DNA of 64,000 nucleotides from Streptomyces sp. NBC_00683 (GTDB lineage: Bacteria > Actinomycetota > Actinomycetes > Streptomycetales > Streptomycetaceae). Shown here in pieces: positions 28,440 to 37,101 of the stretch. Location: the NCBI RefSeq assembly GCF_036226745.1, contig NZ_CP109013.1, positions 8,184,001 through 8,248,000 of the forward strand. The letters are read 5' to 3'. The position numbers and the translations under genes were made by a program. Position 1 is the stretch's first letter. Every line of letters starts with the position of its first letter. The notes beneath the pieces are model-generated. The model had not been told where the DNA came from, ran no database searches, and saw only the letters and a list, made by a program, of their open reading frames with translations.

Positions 28440-29060
28440 TCAGATGTTCCGCCCGCGGTACAGGTCACGGAGCAGCGCGATCTCGGCGCCGTGATGCAGC
28501 AGCTCCTGATTGACCCACCAGACGATGTCGATGAACGGGTCCTCCGGGTCGCTGCCGTGCGGGTACGTGCTGTACCCGACCGTGTCGAGCGCGGTGTCGT
28601 CGGCGCCCAGCAGGGCCGTTCGCCACGCGGCGGCAGCGGTCCCGAAGGCGGCGAGCGCCCCGTTCACGCCCCCTTCGACGCGGAAGTCGTCCCGGGTCAG
28701 GCTGTGGCTGCCTGCCGAATGGTCGGCGCGCAGGGCCAGCAGTTCGGTGAGATGGCTCAGGCGCCACGCGATGGTGGTGAACGGCGGCGGCGAGGGGTGC
28801 GGGAAGGCCGCGGTGTCGCGCCCCCAGTCACCGGTGCCGGCCAGAGCGGTCGCCCGCGGACCGGGACCCGAGGTACGCCGACGGACCGACCAGCAGTCCG
28901 GCACCGGCTCCCACAGGTACTCCTCGTCGGTCATGGGCGGGGCCTCGACGTCGGTGCCGTTGCCGCTGTCCACGACGGGCCCCGCCATCCGGTTGCCGAG
29001 GCGTTCACACGCCCAGTCGAACTGTTCGAGCAAGGGGATCAGGCGTGCCGGTGTTGCCAT
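28440..29060 (-). CDS. DinB-superfamily protein
   Basis: 206 aa from ATG 29060 with AGGAGAG just upstream. Helical-bundle features of DinB_2 are visible: LIPLLEQFDWACERLGNRMA, TTIAWRLSHLTELLALRADH (first metal His) and WWVNQELLHHGAEIALLRDL (the HHxxE-like last helix with the other metal ligands). Members are metal-dependent, often thiol transferases acting with mycothiol or bacillithiol. No partner gene suggests a substrate. It ends 7 bp from the convergent kinase gene. Confidence 0.85.
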   Translation of the reverse strand: MATPARLIPLLEQFDWACERLGNRMAGPVVDSGNGTDVEAPPMTDEEYLWEPVPDCWSVRRRTSGPGPRATALAGTGDWGRDTAAFPHPSPPPFTTIAWRLSHLTELLALRADHSAGSHSLTRDDFRVEGGVNGALAAFGTAAAAWRTALLGADDTALDTVGYSTYPHGSDPEDPFIDIVWWVNQELLHHGAEIALLRDLYRGRNI

Positions 29061-29274
29061 GAACTCTCCTGGGGCGGTGGCGGGGGCGGGGCGTGGGCAA
29101 GGCGGTTCGGTGGTGAAACGATTCGGGGAAGCACCCTGCCACAGCCGCCCCGGGCCGCCCAACGATTTCCCTGCCGGTGCCCCCGGACCCGCCCCGCCGA
29201 CCCTCCCGGCACCCGGACACCGACACCCTCCGGCCCTCTGGCCAGGGATGATCCTTCCGTGTTACCAAGGGGCC

Positions 29275-30849
29275 ATGCCCACAGACGAGACGCAGACACC
29301 CGGCACACCCGCGCACGACAGCTACGACACGGTGATCGTCGGCGGCGGCCACAACGGTCTGGTGGCCGCTGCCTACCTCGCCCGTGCCGGGCAGTCCGTC
29401 CTCGTCCTGGAGCGCCTCGGCAGCACCGGGGGAGCGGCTGTGTCGACCCGCCCCTTCGACGGGGTCGACGCCAGGCTCTCCCGCTACTCGTACCTCGTCT
29501 CGCTGCTCCCGCAGAAGATCGTCCGCGATCTCGGTCTCGACTTCGCCGTCCGCAAGCGCACGGTCTCCTCGTACACCCCGGCCGTGCGCGGCGGACGGGC
29601 CACCGGACTGCTCGTCGGCGGCGACAACACCCGGGCGTCCTTCGCGGAACTCACCGGCGACGACCGCGAGTACGAGGCCTGGCAGCGCTTCTACGCGATG
29701 ACGCAGCGGGTCGCCGAGCGTGCCTTCCCGACGCTCACGGAACCCCTGCCGACCCGCGACGGCCTACGGGCGCGGATCGACGACGCCGAAGCCTGGCGCA
29801 CGCTGTTCGAGGAGCCCATCGGCGTCGCCGTCGAGGAGCGGTTCACCGACGACCTCGTACGCGGAGTGGTGCTGACCGATGCCCTGATCGGCACCTTCGC
29901 CGATGCCCACGACCCGTCCCTGCTCCAGAACCGCTGCTTCCTCTACCACGTCATCGGCGGCGGAACCGGTGACTGGGACGTCCCGGTCGGCGGGATGGGA
30001 GCCCTCACCGATGCCCTGGCCGGAGCGGCCCGAGCTGCGGGCGCCGAGATCCGCGTCCTGCACGAGGCCACCCGTATCGAGACCGACGGGACCCACGCCG
30101 AGGTCACCGTCCGCTCGCCCGCCGGAGAACGGGTGCTGGGCGCCCGCAAGGTCCTGGTCAACGCGTCGCCGCAGGCGCTGGCCGCCCTCCTCGGTGACGA
30201 GCCGCCGGCCCTGGCGGAGGGGGCGCAGCTGAAGGTGAACATGCTGCTCACACGGCTGCCGAAGCTGCGTGACCACTCCGTCGACCCGCGCCGGGCGTTC
30301 GCCGGAACCTTCCATATCGCGGAGGGGTACGGGCAACTGGCCGACGCCTACCGCGAGGCGGCGGCGGGACGGCTGCCCGCCGCCCCGCCGTCCGAGATCT
30401 ACTGCCACTCACTGACCGACCCGTCGATCCTCGGCCCCGACCTCGCCGCACGCGGCTACCAGACCCTCACCCTCTTCGGGCTGCACACCCCCGCCCGGCT
30501 CTTCGCCGCGGACAACGAGGCCACGCGCGCCGCCCTCCTCAAGGCCACCCTCGCGGAACTCGACGCCCATCTGGAGGAGCCGATCGCCGACTGCCTGGCC
30601 CTCGACGGCAACGGCGAGCCGTGCATCGAGGCCAAGACGCCGCTCGACCTGGAGCAGGACCTGAGACTGCCCGGCGGCCACATCTTCCACCGGGACCTGT
30701 CCTTCCCCTACGCCACCGAGGACACCGGCCGCTGGGGCGTCGAGACCGCACACGCCAACGTCCTGCTGTGCGGGGCGGGTGCGGTGCGCGGCGGCGGGGT
30801 CAGCGGGGTGCCCGGCCACAACGCCGCCATGGCGGCGCTGGGCCGGTGA
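29275..30849 (+). CDS. CrtI/phytoene-desaturase-like FAD oxidoreductase
   Basis: 524 aa from ATG 29275, after AAGGGG. The N-terminal dinucleotide motif TVIVGGGHNGLVAAAYLARA and the following LVLERLGSTGGAAV bind FAD; VPVGGMGALTDALAGAARAA is the second conserved block; the C-terminal ANVLLCGAGAVRGGGVSGVP closes the FAD site. It belongs to the pyridine nucleotide-disulphide and carotenoid-isomerase/desaturase group, but no carotenoid genes are nearby, so the substrate is unknown. It is convergent with the AXE1 esterase gene, 15 bp apart. Confidence 0.85.
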   Translation: MPTDETQTPGTPAHDSYDTVIVGGGHNGLVAAAYLARAGQSVLVLERLGSTGGAAVSTRPFDGVDARLSRYSYLVSLLPQKIVRDLGLDFAVRKRTVSSYTPAVRGGRATGLLVGGDNTRASFAELTGDDREYEAWQRFYAMTQRVAERAFPTLTEPLPTRDGLRARIDDAEAWRTLFEEPIGVAVEERFTDDLVRGVVLTDALIGTFADAHDPSLLQNRCFLYHVIGGGTGDWDVPVGGMGALTDALAGAARAAGAEIRVLHEATRIETDGTHAEVTVRSPAGERVLGARKVLVNASPQALAALLGDEPPALAEGAQLKVNMLLTRLPKLRDHSVDPRRAFAGTFHIAEGYGQLADAYREAAAGRLPAAPPSEIYCHSLTDPSILGPDLAARGYQTLTLFGLHTPARLFAADNEATRAALLKATLAELDAHLEEPIADCLALDGNGEPCIEAKTPLDLEQDLRLPGGHIFHRDLSFPYATEDTGRWGVETAHANVLLCGAGAVRGGGVSGVPGHNAAMAALGR

Positions 30850-30864
30850 CGGACTGCCCGTCGC

Positions 30865-31839
30865 CTACTGACCGAACACGCCGCGCAGGGCGGAGAGCTT
30901 GCGCGGCAGGTCGTACTCCGCGCCGCCCTCGTGGCCGTTGTACGGGAACACCTCGATCTCGGCCGGACCGGCATAGGCGTGGTAGGCCGCGTACACGGTC
31001 GAGGACGGGCAGATCCGGTCCATCAGCCCCACCGAGAACCACGCCGGAGCGGTCGCCCGTGCCGCGAAGTTGACGCCGTCGAAGTACGACAGGGTCTGCA
31101 TCGCCTCCTCGACCCGGAAGCGGTGGCCCGACAGCCAGCGGGCGATCTCGGCGTACGGTCCCGCGTCCGTGATCTGCGACCCGCGCCGGAAGTGGCACAG
31201 GAACGGCACATCGGCGACCGCGGCCACCACGTCCTCACGCAGCCCGGCCACGGCGAGTGCGAGGCCCCCGCCCTGGCTGCCGCCGAGGACCGCGACCCGG
31301 GAGGAGTCCACGGCCTCGTGGGCCTTCGCCGCGTCGACGGCCCGCACCGCGTCGGTGATGAGCCGCCGGTAGTAGTGACGGGCAGGATCCTCGATCCCGC
31401 GGGTGAGGAACCCGGGGGACGAGGAACCATGCCCGTCGGGGCCGAAGTCGGGGGTGTCCGAGGTGTTCTTGCCGCCGCCGCCCTGGCCCCGGTTGTCCAT
31501 GACGAGGTGGGCGTAGCCGAGTGCGCTCCAGGTCAGCCAGGAGTACGGGATACCGCGGCCACCGTTGTAGCCGATGTACTGCACCACCGCAGGAAGCGGC
31601 CCGGAGCGGACACGCGGGAGCATCAGCCAGGCCTTCACCGGCTGGCCGCCCCAGCCGCGGAACGTCACGTCGAACACGTCCACGGTCGCGAATCCGGCGT
31701 CGTACGGCACGAATTCGGCGTCCAGGCCGTGCCGGGCCGTCTCGGTGAGCGTCTTCTCCCAGAAGGCGTCGAAGTCGGCCGGCTCCTCCGGCTGCGGCCG
31801 GTATTCGCGCAACCGCTCCAGGGGCATGTCGAACAGCAA
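30865..31839 (-). CDS. Acetylxylan esterase / cephalosporin-C deacetylase family (AXE1, CE7)
   Basis: 324 aa, the standard CE7 length. The catalytic Ser lies in AVLGGSQGGGLALAVAG, Asp in VGLMDRICPSSTV, and His in PYNGHEGGAEY. RGQGGGGKN is the conserved RGQ motif of the oxyanion region. These cytosolic alpha/beta-hydrolases remove acetyl groups from short oligosaccharides. No signal peptide is present, so it should act on imported sugars. Last gene of the polysaccharide operon, 4 bp after the PL8 lyase stop. In this setting it probably deacetylates the incoming oligosaccharide. Confidence 0.92.
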   Translation of the reverse strand: MLFDMPLERLREYRPQPEEPADFDAFWEKTLTETARHGLDAEFVPYDAGFATVDVFDVTFRGWGGQPVKAWLMLPRVRSGPLPAVVQYIGYNGGRGIPYSWLTWSALGYAHLVMDNRGQGGGGKNTSDTPDFGPDGHGSSSPGFLTRGIEDPARHYYRRLITDAVRAVDAAKAHEAVDSSRVAVLGGSQGGGLALAVAGLREDVVAAVADVPFLCHFRRGSQITDAGPYAEIARWLSGHRFRVEEAMQTLSYFDGVNFAARATAPAWFSVGLMDRICPSSTVYAAYHAYAGPAEIEVFPYNGHEGGAEYDLPRKLSALRGVFGQ

Positions 31840-31843
31840 GGGT

Positions 31844-34252
31844 CTAGCTCCTCTTCAGGGTGAGGGTGAGGGTTGCGCCGTGCCGGTTCGCCGTGTCCGC
31901 GGTGATCCGGATGCCGCGGCCGGTGGACGTGGCGCTGACGCCCGGGTCCGCCGCGACGACCGTCAGGCCGCGCCGGGCGAGGTCCACGACCACCGAGGAC
32001 CGCAGCTGCGTCGGGTCCGAGAGAGCCACCGTGACCGTCCGGCCGTCCGCCCGCACCAGCACCGAGGCGGGGCCGTCGGCGGCCAGCTCCTGCGCGGTGC
32101 CCGCGGTCCAGAAGTTCGCGGCGAGCAGACCGTCCGCACAGCGGCGTACGGCGTGCACGGCCGTCGAGTCGGAGACGAGCTCCACCGGGGGTGCGGCCGC
32201 CCACTGCCTGGTGCGCGCGGCGGAGGCCGATGGGGCCTGCAGCCAGAAGTACCCCGCGCCGGCCGGTGCCGCGCCGTGGTCCTGCCACAGCGTCAGGTAG
32301 GGGCGGGTCACGGGTGTGTCCGTGCCGTACTTGAGATTGATCTCCCGCCAGGTCGCGGTCCGTTCCTCACGCAGACCGCGCAGCGTGGCGGGTTTCGGGA
32401 AGACGTAGCCGCCGGTCCCCTCGGCGTGCAGCCACCGCACACCGTCGAGCTGCGCGGACCAGCCGGCGTCGGCCGGGGCGGCCCTGCCGTCGACGAGGAG
32501 CGCGGCGTGCGGGTCGCGGAGCTTGCGGTTCTCCACGACGGTCTCCACCGGTCCCGCGTCCGCCGTGATGCCGGAGCCGACACACGCGATCACGTCGTCC
32601 AGACAGAACCAGCTCTTGAGGCCGCGCAGCGAACTTCCGTACGCCCGCAGCTCCATGCCGTAGGCGCCGAGCGTCGTCCCCGGCAGTGCGGTGCCGCCCG
32701 CCCAGTCGGCCGTGCTCGTCGTGCGCTGCCCCGCCGCGTCCGCCGGCCGGCCCGCGACGACCGTGGTCCCCGGCAGCCTGGCAGGGTCGACGGTGGGCCA
32801 GTAGTCCTCGCTGTAGTGCCCGAGGTCGTCGGTGTACAGCAGCACCATGCCGTCGGAGAGATGCCAGCCGTGCAGATTCTCGTTCTGGATCGACTCGTAG
32901 TTGTAGATCCGGCTCGAGTACGCCGAGATGCCCAGCGCGAACGACGGCCTGTGGTGCGCCGCCTTGTCCATCCGCGGGTGCTGCTTGTGCGCGACCAGCG
33001 GGCCGCGCGCGGGGACGGGCGAGTCGAGGATCCGGCGGGCGGCGACGAGCGAGGCCAGATCGGTGACGGCCAGGAAGTCCCGGTAGGTGTCCTCGGCGAT
33101 CCACTGCTTGACCAGTGCGGTGAAGCGGTCGGCCGTGTCGCCCGGGAAGCTCGGTATCAGCCGCACCACCGCCTCGATGACCGTCTGAGCCGAGGCGTGG
33201 CCCTGCTTGCTGGGACGCGCGATCTCACGCCCGCACACCGACGCCATCACATCGCCCCGGGCGAGCAGCGGGTCGAAACCGTCGTCGACCCAGCCGCGGA
33301 CGTTGTCGAGATCCGGGTCGGTGACCGTCCAGTCCGTGCCGGCGAGCAGGTTCAGCAGCCGGGAGAGGTTGTTGAGCAGCTCCTTGCCGTAGCCGCCGTT
33401 GTACGGGTGCTTGTAGTGCTGGAGGAACGAGCCGTCGGAGTAGAAGCCCTCGCCCGTGCCCGCCGAGCCGTCCGCGCGGTCGTTGAAGGCCAGGACACTG
33501 TTGGCACCTGAACCCTCGACGTCCGAAAGAGCGTCGCGGACCCGGGTGAGGGCGTCCCCGTCGTCACGGAGGACGGCGTTGACCGCGACCACGGTGGAGA
33601 TCCACACCCGGTTCGCCCCGGTCGCGATCTGCCGGTCCGCCCGCCACAGGTTCGGGTCGGGCGTGTAGTGCCGCACAGCCTCGGTGATCCGCGCGAGACG
33701 CTCGGTGCCGAGCACGTCGTACAGCAGCACGGACGCGTCGTTGAGCGCGAGCGCCGAGCCGATCTCCCAGTCCCAGTCGTTGTCGAAGCGGGTGTGCTCG
33801 GGGCCGTAACGGTGGGTCAGCATCCAGTCGATGCCGGCGAGCAGCAGGTCTCCGAGGGCCACGTCCCCGTACTGCGGGGTGCCGGGCACCGCCCAGGCGG
33901 TGGCGATCGTGGCGAGCCGTTTGAACGACGTGGTGACGTGGTTGGAGAGCGTGGTGCTGGTCAGGTCGGGGAACAGGCCCTCGGCGCGCGCCGGGTCCAG
34001 GCCCGTCGCCGCAGTGGTCGCGGCGCGGCCGGTCCGGGCGACTGCCGCCGCGATCCGTTCGTCCGCCAGGTCGAGGCCGGCGCCGCCGGTGAGCAGGGTG
34101 TGCCAGCGGGCGCGCAGTGCGGCCGCGTCCCCGGCGGCCGCGTGCGCGGTCCCGGAGGTAAGGGTGAGGGGCAGGGTGACGGCCGCGCCGAGCGCCGCCG
34201 CTCCGGCCAGGACGGTGCGTCGGGTGGTGCCTCTGCCGGTGCCTGGGGTCAT
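31844..34252 (-). CDS. Secreted polysaccharide lyase family 8 (hyaluronate/chondroitin/xanthan-lyase type)
   Basis: 802 aa from ATG 34252; the frame continues upstream only over the SGNH gene. A Tat-like signal (TTRRTVLAGAAALGAAVTLP) sends it out of the cell. The alpha/alpha toroid follows, with the likely catalytic Asn near 214 (QIATGANRVWIS), His 279 and Tyr 288 in SDGSFLQHYKHPYNGGYG; the His-to-Tyr spacing of nine matches pneumococcal hyaluronate lyase. HRPSFALGISAYSSRIYNYE and NLHGWHLSDGMVLLYTDDLG are typical PL8 blocks, and a beta-sandwich completes the protein. It cleaves uronate linkages by beta-elimination. Hyaluronan, chondroitin and xanthan cannot be separated from sequence. Confidence 0.92.
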   Translation of the reverse strand: MTPGTGRGTTRRTVLAGAAALGAAVTLPLTLTSGTAHAAAGDAAALRARWHTLLTGGAGLDLADERIAAAVARTGRAATTAATGLDPARAEGLFPDLTSTTLSNHVTTSFKRLATIATAWAVPGTPQYGDVALGDLLLAGIDWMLTHRYGPEHTRFDNDWDWEIGSALALNDASVLLYDVLGTERLARITEAVRHYTPDPNLWRADRQIATGANRVWISTVVAVNAVLRDDGDALTRVRDALSDVEGSGANSVLAFNDRADGSAGTGEGFYSDGSFLQHYKHPYNGGYGKELLNNLSRLLNLLAGTDWTVTDPDLDNVRGWVDDGFDPLLARGDVMASVCGREIARPSKQGHASAQTVIEAVVRLIPSFPGDTADRFTALVKQWIAEDTYRDFLAVTDLASLVAARRILDSPVPARGPLVAHKQHPRMDKAAHHRPSFALGISAYSSRIYNYESIQNENLHGWHLSDGMVLLYTDDLGHYSEDYWPTVDPARLPGTTVVAGRPADAAGQRTTSTADWAGGTALPGTTLGAYGMELRAYGSSLRGLKSWFCLDDVIACVGSGITADAGPVETVVENRKLRDPHAALLVDGRAAPADAGWSAQLDGVRWLHAEGTGGYVFPKPATLRGLREERTATWREINLKYGTDTPVTRPYLTLWQDHGAAPAGAGYFWLQAPSASAARTRQWAAAPPVELVSDSTAVHAVRRCADGLLAANFWTAGTAQELAADGPASVLVRADGRTVTVALSDPTQLRSSVVVDLARRGLTVVAADPGVSATSTGRGIRITADTANRHGATLTLTLKRS

Positions 34253-34263
34253 GTGTCGGGCCC

Positions 34264-35424
34264 TCACAGGAGGTGTCGGCGGTCCACGGCCGCGGCGAGC
34301 GCGGCGTGACCGGAGGGATTGGGGTGCAGGCCGTCGCCGCTGTCGAACGCGGGCAGCAGGCGTGACGGCTGTGCGGGATCGTGCAGGGCGCGGTCGAAGT
34401 CGGCGACCGCGTCGAACAGCCGGCCGGTGCGTACGGCGCGGTTGATCTGCTGCCGGACCGCGTCGAGTTCCGGCGTCCAGCGGGTCCACCCCTCGAACGG
34501 GGTGATGGTCGAGCCGACGATCCGCAGCCCCGCGTTCCGGGTCCGCAGGACCAGCTGGCGGTAGCCGGCCAGGACGAGCGCGGGGTCCGTCTGGGCCGGT
34601 GGCTGCTGGAGGTCGTTGATGCCGAGATGGACGAGTACGGTGCGCAGGCCGGGCAGCGAAAGGACGTCGCGGTCGAACCGCGCCTGCCCGCCGGGCCCGA
34701 ACCGGGCGTCGTCCAGCAGCAGCCGGTTGCCGCTGATGCCGAGGTTGGCGACAGCCGATCCGGGGAGCCGCCGGGCCAGTTGGTCCGGCCAGCGCAGGTC
34801 CGCGTCGTCGGGTGTGCCGACCCCCTCCGCGATGGAGTCGCCGAGCACGGCGAGCACCGGACCGTGGGCGCCGGTCACCTCGACCCCGGTCAGCAGGAAC
34901 ACGGAGGTGGTCCGCACCCCGTCGACGGAGTGCGAGGCATGGGTGTTGCGGTGGAAGGACAGGGGTCCGGTGGGGCCGGGCAGCCGGGTCTCCACCGTCA
35001 GCCGCGACGCCGCAGGCAAAGGTGGCCCGTCGACCGGATCACTGGTCAGGGAGGCGCCCGCGGCGAGCCACGCCTGCCGTCGGCCGCCGAACGTCACCGC
35101 GCGCCCGCCGGCCGTCACCGGGCCGATCAGGACGGGTACGGCGCCGAAGGCGTTCCCGTACCGCAGACGTACCTGCCCGCCGGCCGACAGCCGTAGGACG
35201 GCCGTGAACACACCGTCGGTGAGCCCGCGGGCCGCCACCGTGTCGGTCTCGGTCGGCGCGGTCTGCGCCGTCGCCCAGGACGTGGCCCAGCGTGACCTGC
35301 CGGCCCCGCCGCCGCTGCCCTGCGCGGCCGGGGCGGCCTGGGCTCCGGGCGCGGCGACGGCCACCGCCGCCAGGCCCGCCGCCGCCGTCAGTACCCCGCG
35401 TCTCGCGGGCCCCCGGCCGGTCAC
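34264..35424 (-). CDS. Secreted SGNH/GDSL hydrolase
   Basis: 386 aa from GTG 35424, whose GTGA overlaps the stop of the beta-helix gene. A Tat-type signal (GRGPARRGVLTAAAGLAAVA) precedes a beta-rich N-terminal domain and then the SGNH fold: block I LAVLGDSIAEGVGT, block II Gly in NLGISGNRLL, block III HLGINDL, block V DGLHPNPSGHAAL. Such proteins are extracellular carbohydrate esterases or rhamnogalacturonan-acetylesterase-like enzymes. Here it most likely strips acyl groups from the polymer so that the PL8 lyase can act. Confidence 0.88.
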   Translation of the reverse strand: MTGRGPARRGVLTAAAGLAAVAVAAPGAQAAPAAQGSGGGAGRSRWATSWATAQTAPTETDTVAARGLTDGVFTAVLRLSAGGQVRLRYGNAFGAVPVLIGPVTAGGRAVTFGGRRQAWLAAGASLTSDPVDGPPLPAASRLTVETRLPGPTGPLSFHRNTHASHSVDGVRTTSVFLLTGVEVTGAHGPVLAVLGDSIAEGVGTPDDADLRWPDQLARRLPGSAVANLGISGNRLLLDDARFGPGGQARFDRDVLSLPGLRTVLVHLGINDLQQPPAQTDPALVLAGYRQLVLRTRNAGLRIVGSTITPFEGWTRWTPELDAVRQQINRAVRTGRLFDAVADFDRALHDPAQPSRLLPAFDSGDGLHPNPSGHAALAAAVDRRHLL

Positions 35425-36500
35425 TGCGGGCACGCACCGGTCGGCTCGTACTCGCTCGCGTACGTACCGACCGCGTTGCCACCGGTGTTGCCGCTCATGG
35501 TGTTCGTGCACACCGGGCCCTGCGGGGTGCGCATGAACTTGATGCCGCCGCCCGCGTTACCGGTGATGGTGTTGCCGTACACGCTCGTGTCGATGCCGTC
35601 GGTCGCGGTGTCACCGCCGAGCCGTACACCTGCGCCGACGTTGTCGTGCACGGTGTTGTAGCGGAAGATGTTGCCGCTGCCGCGTGCGTCGAGGCCGCCG
35701 GAGCTGGAGTCCTTCTGGCCACTGCAGTCGTTGTACTCGACGTAGTTGTTGGTCGAGTTCTCCTTCACGTCGACGCACTCGTTGCCCTGGGTGGCGATCG
35801 TGTTGTGGTGGATGCGGTTGTTCCTGCTGATGTCCGCCGCGGCGTCCGGGGCACCGTTCGCGCCCTGCTGCTCGGGGGCCGTGCCGAGGTAGATGCCTTC
35901 GCCGTTCTTGCCGCCCCCGCCGAACTTGAAGTCGGCGACCCCGCAGTTGGTGATCGTGTTGTCGTCCACCTCCGCGCCGGTGACCAGATAGCGCAGCCGC
36001 AGGCACTCGTCGGCGGCGTTCTTGAGCGTCATGCCGGTGATGCGCAGGCCGCCCACTCCGTTCCCGGCAGTCGTGCTCATGACATATATGAGCTTCAGGC
36101 GGTAGCCCGCCACCTCGGTGGACGAGCCGTGCAGCCCGTCCACCGTGAAGCCGCTCAGCGTCGTCGAGTCGTGCTGCACCTGGATGATCCGGGCGTCGCC
36201 CGCCCCCTTCACCACGGCGCTCGACGGGCCCGTGAGCGTGACGCCGGGGCGCACGGTCACCACGTCCTGCCGGTAGGTGCCCGCCGCGAGGTTCACCACC
36301 GCTCCCGTGGGCGCCAGGTCCATGGCCTTCTGGATCGTGGCGAGCGGCGCCCCCGCCGACGTACCCGCGTTGGCGTCGCTGCCGGACGGCGACACGTAGT
36401 ACGCCGTCGCCGCCTCGGCGGCCACTGCCGGCGCCGGCAACAGGAGCGAGGTGCCCGCGGCGATCGCGGCGGCCAGGGTGGTGCGCAGTGCATGGCTCAT
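35421..36500 (-). CDS. Secreted right-handed parallel beta-helix protein (pectate-lyase-like fold)
   Basis: 359 aa. A Sec signal (ALRTTLAAAIAAGTSLLLPA) is followed by the DUF1565-type entry YYVSPSGSDANAGTSAGAPL, then PbH1 coils rich in Asn and Gly (VDDNTITNCG, NNRIHHNTIATQGNECVDVK, IFRYNTVHDNVGAGVRLGGD, SVYGNTITGNAGGGIKFMRT). Polysaccharide lyases of families 1, 6 and 9 and many epimerases use this fold. Catalytic residues cannot be assigned. Start and stop overlap both neighbours (ATGA and GTGA), so it is an integral part of the operon. Confidence 0.88.
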   Translation of the reverse strand: MSHALRTTLAAAIAAGTSLLLPAPAVAAEAATAYYVSPSGSDANAGTSAGAPLATIQKAMDLAPTGAVVNLAAGTYRQDVVTVRPGVTLTGPSSAVVKGAGDARIIQVQHDSTTLSGFTVDGLHGSSTEVAGYRLKLIYVMSTTAGNGVGGLRITGMTLKNAADECLRLRYLVTGAEVDDNTITNCGVADFKFGGGGKNGEGIYLGTAPEQQGANGAPDAAADISRNNRIHHNTIATQGNECVDVKENSTNNYVEYNDCSGQKDSSSGGLDARGSGNIFRYNTVHDNVGAGVRLGGDTATDGIDTSVYGNTITGNAGGGIKFMRTPQGPVCTNTMSGNTGGNAVGTYASEYEPTGACPQ

Positions 36501-37099
36501 GAGGTGTGCCTCCTGGGATCAGCGAAGGACAGAGCGAGCAGTACGGGGATGCTGGGGCCCAGCAGCAACGGCCCCAGCGGTACGACGAGGGAGAGCAGCA
36601 CGGCGGAGATCACCGCGCCGAGCAGTGCGGTGCCCCGGGCCGGAGACCCGAAGCCGAGCGCCAGCGCCCCGGCCGACCAGGTGCGGACCGAGCCCCGCGG
36701 TGTCCGTCCGGCCTCGGCGGCGAGCGCGATGTGGTGGATGACGAGCGCGGCGGCGATGCCCACCTGCGCGGCGAGCACGACGAAGGTCCACGGCTCCGAA
36801 CGGGACAGCAGGTACACGATGTTCGCGCCGAGGACGACCGCCGCCGCCGTCGACAGCAACCCGTGCCGCCACAGCGCGCGCCAGTAGCGGGGGAACGCGG
36901 CGAACGCGTTGACGAACACGCGGCTGTCCCCCTCCGCACGCCACAGCTGCAGCGCGTGGCCCATGGCCGCGAGTGCGGGCAGCCAGGTGACGACACCCAG
37001 GGACAGCACGATGCACGCGGCCCCGGCGACGGCCGGGTACGCGATGAACTCCAGACGCCGCAACAGCGTCGGCCAGCCGGACGAGAGTGTTGCCTGCAT
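36497..37099 (-). CDS. YesL-like (DUF624) integral membrane protein
   Basis: 200 aa from ATG 37099. Five hydrophobic segments are visible, for example LEFIAYPAVAGAACIVLSLG, STAAAVVLGANIVYLLSRSE, TFVVLAAQVGIAAALVIHHI and TALLGAVISAVLLSLVVPLG. Layout and size match DUF624 proteins such as B. subtilis YesL, which sit beside ABC importers for oligosaccharides in pectin and glycan loci. Its molecular role is not known; a helper of the importer is the usual suggestion. The stop overlaps the beta-helix start (ATGA) and the start is 2 bp after the preceding heparinase gene. Confidence 0.75.
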   Translation of the reverse strand: MQATLSSGWPTLLRRLEFIAYPAVAGAACIVLSLGVVTWLPALAAMGHALQLWRAEGDSRVFVNAFAAFPRYWRALWRHGLLSTAAAVVLGANIVYLLSRSEPWTFVVLAAQVGIAAALVIHHIALAAEAGRTPRGSVRTWSAGALALGFGSPARGTALLGAVISAVLLSLVVPLGPLLLGPSIPVLLALSFADPRRHTS

Positions 37100-37101
37100 G
37101 A

